From Caenibius tardaugens NBRC 16725 (lineage in GTDB: Bacteria; Pseudomonadota; Alphaproteobacteria; Sphingomonadales; Sphingomonadaceae), in NCBI RefSeq assembly GCF_003860345.1, contig NZ_CP034179.1:2650001-2714000 (forward strand): 64,000 nt of DNA, in the 5' to 3' direction. Below, piece after piece: positions 33,695 to 44,006 of the stretch. The translations under genes and the position numbers were made by a program. Each line of letters begins with the position of its first letter. Position 1 is the stretch's first letter. The notes under the pieces are model-generated. The model was not told where the DNA came from and did not search any database. It worked only from the letters and a program-made list of their open reading frames with translations.

Positions 33695-34320
33695 TACGTA
33701 TGATCTCCTTGCAGCGCGCAGGCCTGACGGGCGGCCCCGGCGATGGCGTCGAAATCCGGCATTCCGGCCGGGGCCAGCCAGCTTCCGCCGACGCATAGCA
33801 CCGGATCGAGCGCCAGCCAGTCTGGCGCCGTGGCAGCGGTAATGCCCCCTGTAGGGCAGAAGCGACACTGGGAAAAAGGCGCGGCCAGTGCCTTGAGCGT
33901 GGGGATGCCGCCTGCCGCCGTTGCCGGGAAAAACTTGAAATGATGCAGGCCAAGATCGAGCCCGTGCATAATGTCCCCCGCCGTGGCGACACCGGGCAGG
34001 TACGGCGTGCCATCGCCCGCCACCGCGCCCGCCAGCGCCTCCGTCAGGCCGGGGGACACGATGAACGCGCTGCCTGCCTTCATCGCGGCATCGTAATCGC
34101 GTGGGTTGAGCACGGTGCCCGCCCCGACAAGCGCGCCTTCGACCTGTCGCATTTCGCGGATCGCGTCGAGCGCGGCAGGCGTTCGCAAGGTCACTTCGAG
34201 TACGCGCAACCCGCCGGAAACGAGCGCTTCGGCAAGCGGGCGGGCATGGCGGACATCATCGATCACAAGGACCGGGATGACGGGTGCGGTGCGCATGATC
34301 TGTTCGATGGATTTGGTCAT
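33694..34320 (-). CDS. eda: KDPG aldolase
   Basis: 208 residues. Cleaves 2-keto-3-deoxy-6-phosphogluconate to pyruvate and glyceraldehyde-3-phosphate, the second Entner-Doudoroff step. Motifs: GGLRVLEVTLRTPAAL with the catalytic Glu, GAGTVLNPRDYDAAMKAG, FIVSPGL, and HHFKFFPATAAGG with the Schiff-base Lys; CPTGGI closes the barrel. Start overlaps the glucokinase stop by four bases, and its stop overlaps the next start, so all are coupled. Confidence 0.95.
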   Translation of the reverse strand: MTKSIEQIMRTAPVIPVLVIDDVRHARPLAEALVSGGLRVLEVTLRTPAALDAIREMRQVEGALVGAGTVLNPRDYDAAMKAGSAFIVSPGLTEALAGAVAGDGTPYLPGVATAGDIMHGLDLGLHHFKFFPATAAGGIPTLKALAAPFSQCRFCPTGGITAATAPDWLALDPVLCVGGSWLAPAGMPDFDAIAGAARQACALQGDHT

Positions 34321-35291
34321 GATGCCGGATATTCCCTGGCAAATGCAGCGGCGGCCCCGAACAGGCCCGGTTGCGGGTGGGTAATGAGCTTGACCGGCAG
34401 GCTGGCCATCAGGGCTTCGTAACGCCCCTTGAAGCGGAACCGTTCGGCAAAGGCCGATGTGATCAGTGTTTCACGGATGCGATAGCCCAGCCCGCCCGCG
34501 ATGACGACGCCAGCCGCGCCATGGGCCAGCGCCAGATCGCCCGCGACACTGCCCAGCGCCATGCAGAACCGGTCCACTGCTGTGCTGGCAAGGCTGTCGG
34601 TGCGGGCGGTGCCCGCCTGCCAGATCGCCTTGTCATCCTGTTCGGTCAGGGTGTGGCCGGCGATGGTGGCGAGCGCGGCGTGAATATCGACAATGGCGGG
34701 GCCGGAAACCACGCGTTCGGCGGATACGCGGCGGTGGCGTTTGCGCAAGCGGGCAAGGATCAGATCGTCCACATGGTCCACCGGGGCGAAATCGATATGC
34801 CCGCCTTCGGTGGCCTGCACGTGGTATCCGCCGGTATAGCGGTGGAAATGCGCGACACCCAGCCCGGTGCCCGGCCCGATCACACTCACCGTGCCGGTGG
34901 CGGGCAGGGGGGCGTCTGGCCCGGCAAGAGGGAGAAATGCGCTGTCGGGCAGGGTCGCCGCCGCATGGGCTACGGCCGCAAAATCGTTGAGGACGATCAC
35001 CCGGTCCAGACTGAGTTCGTCGGCCAATGTGTCGGTGCGGATTGTCCAGCTGTTGTTGGTCATCTGTACCGTGCCGCCACTGATCGGGCCTGCCACGGCA
35101 AGCGCGGCGCATCGGGGCACAGACGCGTCGCAGCGATCCACGAAATGGTCCCACGCATGTTTCAGGCTGACATAGTCGCCGGTTCTGAGCGTGACCGGAT
35201 CACCCAGCGCAATCGCGTCGCCTGCGCCCAGCGTGGCCACGGCAAAGCGCACATGGGTGCCGCCGATATCCGCTGCGACCAGTCGGGTCAT
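34317..35291 (-). CDS. glk: glucokinase
   Basis: 324-residue ROK-independent glucokinase (PF02685 type). [11 protein letters not shown] is the phosphate-binding N-terminus; [29 protein letters not shown] (catalytic Asp), [12 protein letters not shown] and EGGHIDFAP are family signatures. ATP-dependent phosphorylation of glucose to feed zwf. Start [11 protein letters not shown] at 35291, 13 bases after edd; the longer frame to 35417 overlaps edd and is rejected. Confidence 0.95.
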   Translation of the reverse strand: MTRLVAADIGGTHVRFAVATLGAGDAIALGDPVTLRTGDYVSLKHAWDHFVDRCDASVPRCAALAVAGPISGGTVQMTNNSWTIRTDTLADELSLDRVIVLNDFAAVAHAAATLPDSAFLPLAGPDAPLPATGTVSVIGPGTGLGVAHFHRYTGGYHVQATEGGHIDFAPVDHVDDLILARLRKRHRRVSAERVVSGPAIVDIHAALATIAGHTLTEQDDKAIWQAGTARTDSLASTAVDRFCMALGSVAGDLALAHGAAGVVIAGGLGYRIRETLITSAFAERFRFKGRYEALMASLPVKLITHPQPGLFGAAAAFAREYPAS

Positions 35292-35304
35292 CGCAGCATG
35301 CCTC

Positions 35305-37116
35305 TCACAGCCCGGCCGTCGCCAGCATGGCGGAGGCGCCCTGTTCCGCGCCATCGGCATGGATGCGGAACATCGCGAAGAGTTCGCGCCCCGTCCCGCC
35401 CGGATCGGCGGGCACAAGGGCCGGGGTGCGGGTGGAAAGGTCGGCGGTGGTTTCGAGTACGCCGGTCTGCGCGCAAAGCCGGATCATGTCGCCATCGCGC
35501 AGCAGGGCCAGCGGGCCGCCGCCGAAGGCTTCGGGGGTGACATGGATCGCTGCGGGCACTTTGCCCGATGCGCCGGACATGCGCCCGTCGGTGACCAGCG
35601 CCACGCGATAACCGCGATCCTGCAATACCCCCAGCGCCGGGGTCAGCTTGTGCAGTTCGGGCATGCCATTGGCGCGCGGGCCCTGAAACCGCATGACCAC
35701 CACGACATCGCGATCCAGTGCGCCTTCCGCAAAGGCGGCGATCACGTCTTCCTGGCGGTGGAACACGCGGGCGGGGGCCTCGATCGTCCAGCGGTCCGGG
35801 GTCACTGCGCTGGCCTTGAACGTGGCGCGCCCGAGATTGCCGGAAACCAGCCGCATCCCCCCATCGGGCTGGAACGGGTCCGCGACCGGGCGCAGCATCT
35901 GCGGATCGCCGCTGGCGCCCACGGCCCGCCATGCCAGTTCGCCCTCGGCAAGGCCGGGTTCGCGGGCATAGGCGGCCAGATCGTCGCTCGCCACCGTCAG
36001 GATATCGCGATGGGCCAGCCCGGCGTCGAGCAGTTCGCCAATAACGTAACCCATGCCGCCTGCGGCCTGAAACTGGTTCACGTCGCCCGCACCATTGGGA
36101 TAGACGCGCGCGATCAGCGGCACGGCAGCGGACAGTTCGTCCATATCCTGCCAGTCGATCCGGATGCCGGCGGCGCGGGCCATGGCCGGGATATGGATCG
36201 CATGGTTGGTGGAACCGCCAGTGGCCAGCAGGCCCACGGTGGCGTTGACAATGGCTTTTTCATCCACGCACTGGGCCAGCGGGCGATAATCGCCGCCATC
36301 GCGGCCGATCGCCGCCAGCCGGTGCGTGGCCGCGCGGGTCAGGGCGCTGCGCAACGGGGTGCCCGGCGGCACGAACGCGGCCCCCGGCATATGCAGGCCC
36401 ATCAATTCCATCATCATCTGGTTGGAATTGGCGGTGCCGTAAAAGGTGCAGGTGCCGGGCGTATGGTAACTGGCGCTTTCACTTTCCAGCAGTTCGGCCC
36501 GGCTGGCCTTGCCTTCGGCGTAAAGCTGGCGGACCTTCTGCTTTTCCTTGTTGGCGATGCCGCTGGGCATAGGCCCCGATGGCACGAAAATCGCGGGCAG
36601 GTGGCCAAACCGCAGCGCCCCGATCAGCAGGCCGGGCACGATCTTGTCGCAAATGCCGAGCAGCGCCATTCCGTCGTACATCGCGTGGCTCATCGCGACA
36701 GCGGTGGACAGCGCGATCACATCGCGGCTGAACAGTGACAGTTCCATCCCGTCATACCCTTGGGTCACGCCGTCGCACATCGCGGGTGTGCCCCCGGCGA
36801 CTTGCACGGTGGCCCCCACTTCGCGGGCATAGAGCTTCATCTGGGCGGGATAGGCGCCATAGGGTTGATGCGCGGAGAGCATGTCGTTGTAGGCGGTGAC
36901 AAGCGCCAGATTGGGGCCGCGTGCGCGCTTGAGCGCGGCCTGATCGTCCAGCGCCCCGGCATAGGCATGGGCGAGGTTGGAACAGGAGGCGGTGTTGCGG
37001 TCAATCTGGCTGTCCGCCGCGCGTGCGATCAGGTCGAGATAGGCACGACGGGATTGCCGCGAATTTTCCACGATCCGCGCGGTCACACGGGCGATTGCGG
37101 GATGGAGGTTGCTCAT
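35305..37116 (-). CDS. edd: 6-phosphogluconate dehydratase
   Basis: 603-residue [4Fe-4S] dehydratase of the IlvD/Edd family, first dedicated Entner-Doudoroff enzyme, making KDPG from 6-phosphogluconate. Seen: [57 protein letters not shown], and [21 protein letters not shown]; the Cys of the last three bind the cluster. [19 protein letters not shown] is the C-terminal signature. Between zwf (21-base gap) and glk. Confidence 0.96.
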   Translation of the reverse strand: MSNLHPAIARVTARIVENSRQSRRAYLDLIARAADSQIDRNTASCSNLAHAYAGALDDQAALKRARGPNLALVTAYNDMLSAHQPYGAYPAQMKLYAREVGATVQVAGGTPAMCDGVTQGYDGMELSLFSRDVIALSTAVAMSHAMYDGMALLGICDKIVPGLLIGALRFGHLPAIFVPSGPMPSGIANKEKQKVRQLYAEGKASRAELLESESASYHTPGTCTFYGTANSNQMMMELMGLHMPGAAFVPPGTPLRSALTRAATHRLAAIGRDGGDYRPLAQCVDEKAIVNATVGLLATGGSTNHAIHIPAMARAAGIRIDWQDMDELSAAVPLIARVYPNGAGDVNQFQAAGGMGYVIGELLDAGLAHRDILTVASDDLAAYAREPGLAEGELAWRAVGASGDPQMLRPVADPFQPDGGMRLVSGNLGRATFKASAVTPDRWTIEAPARVFHRQEDVIAAFAEGALDRDVVVVMRFQGPRANGMPELHKLTPALGVLQDRGYRVALVTDGRMSGASGKVPAAIHVTPEAFGGGPLALLRDGDMIRLCAQTGVLETTADLSTRTPALVPADPGGTGRELFAMFRIHADGAEQGASAMLATAGL

Positions 37117-37137
37117 GCCGGGGTGCTCGTGCTCAAG

Positions 37138-38577
37138 TCATTCATGCCAACTGACCCCATCGCGTTCGGCCAGCGCGATGGCGGCGCTTGGTCCCCAGCT
37201 TCCCGCGCTGTAAGGCCTCGGTTCCAGTGCTTCGCGTTCCCATGCCGTACGGATTCCGTCGATCCACGCCCATTGCGCCTCCACCTCGTCGCGCCGGACA
37301 AACAGCGTCTGATCGCCCTCGATCAGGTCGAGCAGCAGGCGTTCATAGGCGATGCGGCGTTGCGTGCCGGTGAAGGCATCGGCCATGGCGATATCCAGCG
37401 GAACCGGGCGCAGACGGATGCCGCCCCGATCGAGACCGGGCACTTTGGCCATGAGCTGCAAGGTGATGTTTTCTTCCGGCTGAATACCGATCAACAGGCT
37501 GTTCGGCGTGGTGCGCGCGCTGTTCCCGCCGAAGATCGAATGGGGAATGGGCCGGAACTGGACGAGGATTTCGGTCACCCGCTTGTGCAGGCGTTTGCCC
37601 GTGCGCAAGTAGAACGGCACCCCTTTCCAGCGCCAGTTATCGAGATGGGCCTTGATTGCCACGAAGGTTTCGGTCCCGCTCGTGCGGCCCAGTTCTTCGA
37701 CATAGCCGGGCACGACAGTGCCGTTGATCGCCCCTTCGGTGTATTGGCCGCGCACCGTTTCGTCGGCCGATGTGGTGCGAAGGGCGCGTAGCACTTTGAC
37801 CTTTTCGTCGCGCACCGCCGTGGCATCGAACTGCGCGGGCGGTTCCATCGCCACCAGCGCCAACAATTGCAGCATATGGTTCTGCACCATGTCGCGCAGC
37901 GCACCGGCATCGTCGTAGAAATCGACCCGGCTTTCCAGCCCCACCGTTTCCGCCACGGTGATCTGCACATGTTCGATATAAGTGGCGTTCCACACCGGCT
38001 CGAACAGCAGATTGGCAAAGCGCAGCGCCAGCAGGTTCTGGACGGTTTCCTTGCCGAGATAGTGATCGATCCGGAAAATCCGGTCTTCGGGGAATGCCGC
38101 CGCCACCGCATCGTTGATCGCGCGGCTGCTTTGCAGATCGCTGCCCAGCGGCTTTTCCAAACCGATCCGCACATGCGGGCCGGTCAGCCCGCTCTGCTGC
38201 AGGCCGTGGATCGTGGGTTCGAACAGGCTGGGCGCGGTCGACAGGAATATCGCCAGACCTTCGGCCGGGGTGCCCACTTTCTGTGCCAGCGCGGCATAAC
38301 CCCCGGCATCCGTGGCATCGAGGGCCTGATAATGCAGGCGATTGAGAAAGGTCGCCAGATTGCTGCGCCGGTCGGCGGGCATATACTTTTCCAGCGCGGC
38401 CCGGGCAAAATTGCGAAAGGTATGGTCATCCATCTGCGATCGCGCCGTGCCGATAATGGTCAGGCGCGGATCGACCAGCCCTTCTGCCTGCAGCGCGCAA
38501 AGCGCCGGGATCAGCATGCGCTGGGCGAGATCGCCCGTGGCGCCGAACAGGAGCAGGCGGTCTGCAGCGAATATCAT
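37138..38577 (-). CDS. zwf: glucose-6-phosphate dehydrogenase
   Basis: 479 residues. LLLFGATGDLAQRML is the NADP-binding motif (family form GASGDLA), RIDHYLGKETVQNLLALRFAN contains the substrate-binding and catalytic His/Lys, and IGLEKPLGSDL is conserved. Supplies 6-phosphogluconolactone and NADPH to the Entner-Doudoroff route. MIFAADR at 38577 is chosen because GGAGAA precedes it; the frame extends to 38646 through promoter-like sequence. First gene of the operon zwf-edd-glk-eda-PEPC-like. No pgl (lactonase) gene is adjacent. Confidence 0.95.
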   Translation of the reverse strand: MIFAADRLLLFGATGDLAQRMLIPALCALQAEGLVDPRLTIIGTARSQMDDHTFRNFARAALEKYMPADRRSNLATFLNRLHYQALDATDAGGYAALAQKVGTPAEGLAIFLSTAPSLFEPTIHGLQQSGLTGPHVRIGLEKPLGSDLQSSRAINDAVAAAFPEDRIFRIDHYLGKETVQNLLALRFANLLFEPVWNATYIEHVQITVAETVGLESRVDFYDDAGALRDMVQNHMLQLLALVAMEPPAQFDATAVRDEKVKVLRALRTTSADETVRGQYTEGAINGTVVPGYVEELGRTSGTETFVAIKAHLDNWRWKGVPFYLRTGKRLHKRVTEILVQFRPIPHSIFGGNSARTTPNSLLIGIQPEENITLQLMAKVPGLDRGGIRLRPVPLDIAMADAFTGTQRRIAYERLLLDLIEGDQTLFVRRDEVEAQWAWIDGIRTAWEREALEPRPYSAGSWGPSAAIALAERDGVSWHE

Positions 38578-38612
38578 GCGCGATCGGTTCTCCTTGCCAG
38601 AACGTGCGTTTT

Positions 38613-38649
38613 CGCAATTGCAGGAACAGCATAGCATTTGCTGCAATGC
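38613..38649. promoter_or_regulatory. dyads upstream of zwf
   Basis: GCAATTGC (38613-38620) and GCATT-TGCTGC-AATGC (38634-38649, containing TTGCTGCAA) lie 36-72 bases upstream of the zwf start, where a repressor of the glucose operon would bind. No regulator gene (HexR/RpiR or LacI type) is close by, so the factor is unknown. Confidence 0.3.
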
Positions 38650-38710
38650 AATAAAACGCCAAGCTGCACCTGTGGGGGCAACTGTGCAACCCCCGACTTT
38701 CGGTGGTGCG

Positions 38711-39127
38711 CTATTCCCCGATCACATGGAGAGCGATCGAGCGACGATGCGGGCGGGCGCGATGTTCCGCCAGATAGATCCCCTGCCAGGTGCCCAGCAT
38801 GGGCTGCCCCTGCGCGACCGGGATGGTGAGGCTGTTTCCGGTGAGCAGTGCCTTGATATGGGCGGGCATATCATCCGGCCCTTCATCGTCATGGGCATAG
38901 CCCGCATGTTCGGGGGCGATCCGGTCGAGCCAGCGCAGCAGATCGTGGCGGACGGCAGAGGCGGCGTTTTCGTTGATCAGCAGCGATGCTGAGGTGTGCT
39001 GGCAGAACAGCGTCAGCACACCCGTGCCAATGCCCGTTTCGGCCACCCAGCGGCGGACATCCCCGGTGATTTCCAGCAAATCGCGGCCGCTGGTTCGAAA
39101 ATCCAGCACCACCGCGTCCTGCCGCAT
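38711..39127 (-). CDS. yjbQ: YjbQ-family protein (UPF0047)
   Basis: 138 residues: VLDFRTSGRDLLEITGDVRRW, GVLTLFCQHTSASLLINENA, DVRHDLLRWLDRI-type core, and a C-terminal PVAQGQPMLGTWQGIYLAEHR. The three conserved His (QHTSAS, RHDLL, GYAHDDEG/DDMPAHIKAL) are the metal site. Relatives show weak thiamine-phosphate synthase activity in vitro; the real function is unsettled. ATG overlaps the rimO stop (TGATG), so the two are co-translated. Confidence 0.92.
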   Translation of the reverse strand: MRQDAVVLDFRTSGRDLLEITGDVRRWVAETGIGTGVLTLFCQHTSASLLINENAASAVRHDLLRWLDRIAPEHAGYAHDDEGPDDMPAHIKALLTGNSLTIPVAQGQPMLGTWQGIYLAEHRARPHRRSIALHVIGE

Positions 39128-40491
39128 CAGGCCGGGGCTCCGAACAGATCGTGCGCGTCCGCATCCTCGATCACGACATCGATGATATCGCCCGGCTGCA
39201 GATCGGCGGGGGCATCGCGCAGATAGACCGCACCGTCGATTTCCGGGGCATCGGCCTGGCTGCGGCCGGTGGCGCCGATATCGCCGTCTTCGTCGGGTTC
39301 ACCGACCTCGTCGATGATTACCGGGATCGTGCGGCCGACTTTGGCCGCCAGCTTGGCCGCGCTGATCGCTTCGGTCTTTTCCATGATCCGGGCGTAGCGT
39401 TCTTCCTTGACCGCTTCTGGCACGGCGCCGGGCAGATCGTTCGCGGCTGCGCCTTCGACCGGTTCGAAGCGGAACGCACCCACCCGGTCGAGCTGCGCTT
39501 CATCAAGCCAGTCGAGCAGGTACTGGAAATCCGCTTCCGTCTCGCCGGGAAAACCGACCACGAAGCTCGACCGGATGGCGATATCGGGGCAGATCTCGCG
39601 CCATGCCTTCAGCCGTTCGAGCACTTTCGCCTCGTTTGCAGGGCGTTTCATCGCGCGCAACACCGAGGGCGCGGCATGCTGGAAGGGAATGTCGAGATAG
39701 GGCGTAATCAGCCCTTCGGCCATCAGCGGGATCACCGCATCAACATGCGGATAAGGATAGACATAGTGCAGTCGCACCCAGGGCGCATTGCCCTGCGCGG
39801 TGCGCAACTGGCCCAGTTCGCGGGCAAGATCGGTCATATGGGTGCGGACCGGATGGTCTTTCCACATGCGTTCTTCATGACGCACGTCCACGCCATAGGC
39901 GCTGGTGTCCTGGCTGATGACAAGCAGTTCCTGCGTGCCCGCGGCGACCAGCTTTTCCGCTTCGCGCAGCACCGCATCGATCCGGCGGCTGGCCAGTTTT
40001 CCACGCAATTGCGGGATGATGCAGAAGGCGCAGGCATGGTTGCAGCCTTCGGAAATCTTCAGATAGCTGTAATGTCGGGGCGTGAGCTTCACGTCCATCT
40101 GGGGGATCAGGTCGACAAACGGCCCCTGCGTGGGCGGCGCAGCCTCGTGCACGGCCTCGACCACGGCTTCGTACTGGTGCGCCCCGGTGATGGCGAGCAC
40201 TTCGGGGAACCGTTCGCGGATCACCTCGGCTTCGTTGCCCATGCAGCCGGTCACGATCACGCGGCCGTTTTCGGCAATCGCCTCGCCAATTGCGGCAAGG
40301 CTTTCTTCCTTGGCGGAATCGAGGAACCCGCAGGTGTTGACCAACACCACATCGGCGCCATCATAATCGGCCGACATGGCATAGCCATCCGCGCGCAATT
40401 TTGTCAGGATGCGTTCGGAGTCGACCAGAGCTTTCGGACAGCCGAGGCTGACCATGCCGACTCGGCGTGCTTGAGGGATTGTGGTAGCCAT
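39127..40491 (-). CDS. rimO: ribosomal protein S12 methylthiotransferase
   Basis: 454-residue radical-SAM enzyme adding a methylthio group to Asp of ribosomal protein S12. Domains: N-terminal MTTase ([17 protein letters not shown] with first Cys, [26 protein letters not shown]), radical-SAM core with [20 protein letters not shown] (CxxxCxxC), and a C-terminal TRAM domain ([13 protein letters not shown]...). The S12-specific signature ([10 protein letters not shown]) separates it from MiaB. Divergent from the DUF1761 gene; followed by yjbQ. Confidence 0.95.
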   Translation of the reverse strand: MATTIPQARRVGMVSLGCPKALVDSERILTKLRADGYAMSADYDGADVVLVNTCGFLDSAKEESLAAIGEAIAENGRVIVTGCMGNEAEVIRERFPEVLAITGAHQYEAVVEAVHEAAPPTQGPFVDLIPQMDVKLTPRHYSYLKISEGCNHACAFCIIPQLRGKLASRRIDAVLREAEKLVAAGTQELLVISQDTSAYGVDVRHEERMWKDHPVRTHMTDLARELGQLRTAQGNAPWVRLHYVYPYPHVDAVIPLMAEGLITPYLDIPFQHAAPSVLRAMKRPANEAKVLERLKAWREICPDIAIRSSFVVGFPGETEADFQYLLDWLDEAQLDRVGAFRFEPVEGAAANDLPGAVPEAVKEERYARIMEKTEAISAAKLAAKVGRTIPVIIDEVGEPDEDGDIGATGRSQADAPEIDGAVYLRDAPADLQPGDIIDVVIEDADAHDLFGAPA

Positions 40492-40556
40492 TGCGCGCGC
40501 GCCTCTACACGCCTTGAGCCGTCAGCGCTACTGTTGTGCAAATATGGAGAATTGCG

Positions 40557-40967
40557 ATGGGTCCCGTCAACTGGATTGCCGTAGCTGTCGCGGCGCTGGC
40601 CGCGTTGGTTGTGGCGGGGCTGTGGTATGGGCCGCTGTTCGGCCGGGCCAAGCTGGAGGAAGTGGGGCCGGGCCGCATGGCATCGCGCACCAGCACCGGA
40701 CGCACCGGGTTGACGACTGTGATCCTGCTGCTGCTGACAGCGGCCATGATGGGCCACATGTTCGCACGGGTCGGCGTGGAAACGCTGGCGATGAAGCCGT
40801 GGCTCTATTTCATGATGTCGGGCGGGCTGGCGCTGTTCTTCGTGATCCCGGCGCTGTCGCTCAGCTATATGCACCAGCGCCTGTCCACGCGCCTCGGGAT
40901 GATCGACGGCGGGTACTGGCTGGCGGCCTATCTCGCCATGGGGCTGGTGTTCTGGCTGCTGGGTTAG
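40557..40967 (+). CDS. DUF1761 membrane protein
   Basis: 136 residues, four membrane segments: WIAVAVAALAALVVAGLWYG, TVILLLLTAAMMGHMF, WLYFMMSGGLALFFVIPALSL, and YWLAAYLAMGLVFWLLG. The N-V/I-A...GLWYGPLFGRAK pattern after the first helix and the overall layout match DUF1761. Function unknown. GGAGA precedes ATG 40557. Its last four bases overlap the end of the convergent potassium-channel gene. Confidence 0.8.
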   Translation: MGPVNWIAVAVAALAALVVAGLWYGPLFGRAKLEEVGPGRMASRTSTGRTGLTTVILLLLTAAMMGHMFARVGVETLAMKPWLYFMMSGGLALFFVIPALSLSYMHQRLSTRLGMIDGGYWLAAYLAMGLVFWLLG

Positions 40968-42016
40968 GCTTTTTCCGGCATATGTTCTTTCTCCGAATGG
41001 AGAATTTCGACAATCATATCGCCGGGCATCAAGGCCTGCGCTTCCGGTTCCCAGTATCCATAGGGTTTGCCCTGCCGGTAAATCCGCACGCCAAGGCGAT
41101 CGTTTTGTAACGCGGACAGGGCGCGGCCGATTTCTTCCGGCTGCACCGGGCGTTCGACCAGTTGCACGCCGCCAGCCACCGATGCCAGATCGCCAAGATA
41201 ATCCGCGACATGCGATCCCTGCGCCGATCCGGCGAGCAACAGGCCGGTAAAGCGCACCGGGTTGATCACATTGTCAGCCCCGGCCTGCCGGGCGAGCAGT
41301 TCGTTATCGTCCGCCCGCACCACCACGCTGATCGGCACGCGCCGGGCAAGGTGCCGCACGGTCAGCACGATCAGGATCGAGGTATCGTCCCGCCCGGCGG
41401 AAACCAGCACGGTTTTGGCATTCGCGACCCGAACCGCGATCAAGGTTTCATCGCGGGTGGCATCACCGGCCATGATGTTGCAGCCCATCGCCTCGGCCTC
41501 TGTCAGCCGGGATTCCAGCGGATCGATAACCACGATCGTGCGCGGATCGGTGCCGCGTTCGATCAGTTCGCTGACGGCTTCCGAACCGCTGATGCCGAAG
41601 CCCAGCACGACAATATGGCCGGAAAGCTGTTCCTGGATGCGGGCCATGCGCCATTTCTCCCAGCTGCGCTTGATAATGAAATTGTAGGCCGTGCCCACGA
41701 AAATGAAGATCACCGCAAACCGGATTGGGGTGACAATCACCGCTTCGATCAGGCGCGAACGATCGCTTACCGGGGCGATATCGCCAAATCCCGTCGTGGT
41801 GATCGAGATCATGGTGAAATAGACCACATCAAGGAAGCTGATATGCCCGTCGTGATTGTCGACCAGGCCATCGCGATCCATGTAGTGTACGATCACCACG
41901 AAGAAGACGAGCGCCAGCGCCGCGCCGAGACGCAGGCCGATATCGCCCCATACGGACAGTTTCACCGCCCGGCGAAGCGGCTGGAACCGCCGCACGCGGG
42001 CGACGAAGGTCTTCAC
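40964..42016 (-). CDS. potassium channel with RCK/TrkA-N domain
   Basis: 350 residues from a GTG start that overlaps the stop of the LysM/M23 gene (GTGA). Two membrane helices (LGAALALVFFVVIVHYM and IRFAVIFIFVGTAYNFI) flank a pore loop with the filter TTTGFGD (canonical TVGYGD). The cytosolic RCK domain begins with IVVLGFGISGSEAVSELIERG and continues with VVIDP and GDATRDETL; a TrkA-C-like segment ends the protein. A two-TM MthK-like channel gated by nucleotide or ion binding is the likely reading. Confidence 0.88.
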   Translation of the reverse strand: MKTFVARVRRFQPLRRAVKLSVWGDIGLRLGAALALVFFVVIVHYMDRDGLVDNHDGHISFLDVVYFTMISITTTGFGDIAPVSDRSRLIEAVIVTPIRFAVIFIFVGTAYNFIIKRSWEKWRMARIQEQLSGHIVVLGFGISGSEAVSELIERGTDPRTIVVIDPLESRLTEAEAMGCNIMAGDATRDETLIAVRVANAKTVLVSAGRDDTSILIVLTVRHLARRVPISVVVRADDNELLARQAGADNVINPVRFTGLLLAGSAQGSHVADYLGDLASVAGGVQLVERPVQPEEIGRALSALQNDRLGVRIYRQGKPYGYWEPEAQALMPGDMIVEILHSEKEHMPEKA

Positions 42017-43245
42017 GGCAGCTTGGTCAGGGGGTCGACCGGCCGGTTGGCCTGCCGCAGTTCGAAGTGCAACTGGGGCTGTGGCGCATCGCCGGTGGAC
42101 CCGGCATAGCCGATCACTTCGCCCACTTTCACGCTTTCGCCTTTGGTCACGGCTATAGAGGAAAGGTGGGCATAGGCGCTGTACCATTGGCCTTCGTGTT
42201 CCACGACGATCATCTTGCCGTAACGGATCGGTTCTTCGGCGGCGTAGATCACCGTGCCACCCTTGGCGGCCATCACGGCCTGCCCGACACTGGCATCAAT
42301 ATCGATCCCGCGATGGCCCGAACCCGGCGCCTGCAGGTCGAAGCGTTTGACGATCTTGCCAATCAGCGGCCAGCGGAAGCTGCCATCGATGGAAGGCGCG
42401 GCGGAGGCTGCGGGGGCTGCGGGAATTGCGGGGGCAGAACGGGCCACCGTGGCCGGGATCACCAGCCGTTGCCCCGCTTTCGGCGATGAACCGCTGGGCA
42501 AGCCGTTTGCCGTGCGGATCGCATCATAGGATACGCCGTATTTCTCGGCGATTTCCGATGCGGTGTCGCCACTGGCCACCACGTGCACGCGCTGGCGCGG
42601 GATGCGCAGTTTCTGGCCGGTCTTGACGACATAGGGTTCGCCGATCCCGTTGGCATCGGCCAGCACCGTCTTGGGAATGCCGGCGCGGTTGGCAATGCCG
42701 TTCAAGGTTTCACCGGGCTGGACGATATGCGTTTCACCCATGCGGATCGGCGTTTCCGCCTTGCTGGCGCCAGCCGGTTTGGCGTTGTCCGTTTTGGCAG
42801 CGGCCTGTGCCGTGGCGCCGCCGCCCTTGCCGGGAATGATCAGCTTCTGGCCCAGCCGCACCGCATAGGCGGGGGCTTTGAGATTGTTGGCCTTGATAAT
42901 CGCGGCCGGTGTCACCCCGGCGCGGTTGGCGATGCCGTTCAGCGTTTCGCCGTCCTTCACCACGTGAAAGCCTTTCGATGCCGCCGCGCTGCTGCCTCCG
43001 CCGCTGCCTGTCGAGGCGGCGGGTTTCGGTTTCGCCCCGTCGCGGGGAATTTTCAGAACCTGCCCGCTGCGCACGACATAGGGTTCTTTTAGCCCGTTGG
43101 CCTTGACGATCGCACTGGCGGAAACCCCGGCGCGATTGGCGATGCCGTTCAGGGTTTCGCCGTCTTTCACCGTGTGCCGGGTTTCCTGTGCGGGGGATGC
43201 GGCCACGAGCAGCAGCGCCGCAGCGCCCATAATGGCGCGCTTCAC
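42013..43245 (-). CDS. murein hydrolase activator with four LysM repeats and M23 domain
   Basis: 410 residues from a GTG start overlapping the surE stop (GTGA). Signal peptide VKRAIMGAAALLLVAASPAQ. Four LysM repeats: the first three begin H-x-V-x-x-GETLNGIANRAG and are close copies, the fourth (HVVASGDTASEIAEKYGVS) is more divergent. The C-terminal M23/LytM domain has GHRGIDID, SAYAHLSSI and LHFELR; its first metal His is present (GHRGID) and HFE ends the motif. NlpD-like: activates amidases or cuts peptidoglycan at division. The serS-surE-nlpD order is common, here with a channel gene attached. Confidence 0.9.
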   Translation of the reverse strand: MKRAIMGAAALLLVAASPAQETRHTVKDGETLNGIANRAGVSASAIVKANGLKEPYVVRSGQVLKIPRDGAKPKPAASTGSGGGSSAAASKGFHVVKDGETLNGIANRAGVTPAAIIKANNLKAPAYAVRLGQKLIIPGKGGGATAQAAAKTDNAKPAGASKAETPIRMGETHIVQPGETLNGIANRAGIPKTVLADANGIGEPYVVKTGQKLRIPRQRVHVVASGDTASEIAEKYGVSYDAIRTANGLPSGSSPKAGQRLVIPATVARSAPAIPAAPAASAAPSIDGSFRWPLIGKIVKRFDLQAPGSGHRGIDIDASVGQAVMAAKGGTVIYAAEEPIRYGKMIVVEHEGQWYSAYAHLSSIAVTKGESVKVGEVIGYAGSTGDAPQPQLHFELRQANRPVDPLTKLP

Positions 43246-44006
43246 GAGGCGTATCTCCCGGCCAGATCGCGCATCGAGGCATCGTGCGTCAGGTCCAGCA
43301 TCAGCGGCGTGACTGACACATAGCCATCGGCGATCGCTTCCAGATCGGTGTCGTGGGTCGGGGTGCGTTCGATCCCGTGCAACCCGAACCAGTAATAGGG
43401 GTAGCCGCGCGGATCGGTCCCTTCGACCACGCTCGTGCGGGCGTAATCGTGGAATCCCTGCCGCACCACGCGGATGCCCTTCACCTCTTCGGCGGGCAAG
43501 GGCGGAAAATTGATGTTGACCAGTGTGCGTTCGGCAAACGGTGCGGCAATCAGGGGTTCGATCACTTTTGCGCCCCATGCCTCCGCGGCGGCGAAGGGCA
43601 CGGTATCGCCCATGCCTTCGCGCGCGTAGACTTGGCTCAGCGCGATCGAACGGACCCCAGCCAGCGTGCCTTCGATGGCGGCCGATACCGTGCCCGAATA
43701 CGTCACGTCATCGCCCAGATTGGCACCGCGGTTGACCCCCGACAGGATCAGGTCGGGCGGCGATTCCAGCACCTGATTCAGCGCCAGCATCACCGAATCG
43801 GTGGGTGTGCCGGTGACGGAAAAGCGTTGGTCGCCGTGGCGGCGCAGGCGGACCGGGCGGGTCAGCGACAGCGAATGCCCCGCGCCCGACTGTTCTTCCG
43901 AAGGGGCGCAGACCCAGATATCGTCGCTGAACTGGCGGGCGATGCCTTCCAGCACGCGCAGCCCGCTGGCGTGAATCCCGTCATCATTGGTCAGCAGGAT
44001 ACGCAT
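43242..44006 (-). CDS. surE: 5'/3'-nucleotidase SurE
   Basis: 254 residues. [20 protein letters not shown] carries the metal-binding DD; AGHSLSLTRPVRL, LSGVNRGANLGDDVTYSGTV and ALSQVY are family motifs. Removes phosphate from nucleoside monophosphates and polyphosphate. Start overlaps the serS stop (TGATG), stop overlaps the M23 gene start. Confidence 0.95.
   Translation of the reverse strand: MRILLTNDDGIHASGLRVLEGIARQFSDDIWVCAPSEEQSGAGHSLSLTRPVRLRRHGDQRFSVTGTPTDSVMLALNQVLESPPDLILSGVNRGANLGDDVTYSGTVSAAIEGTLAGVRSIALSQVYAREGMGDTVPFAAAEAWGAKVIEPLIAAPFAERTLVNINFPPLPAEEVKGIRVVRQGFHDYARTSVVEGTDPRGYPYYWFGLHGIERTPTHDTDLEAIADGYVSVTPLMLDLTHDASMRDLAGRYAS

Noticed and set aside
35191-36738. 515-codon open frame antisense to edd
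   Set aside because: edd is certain from its cluster motifs; the opposite frame shows only shadow composition.
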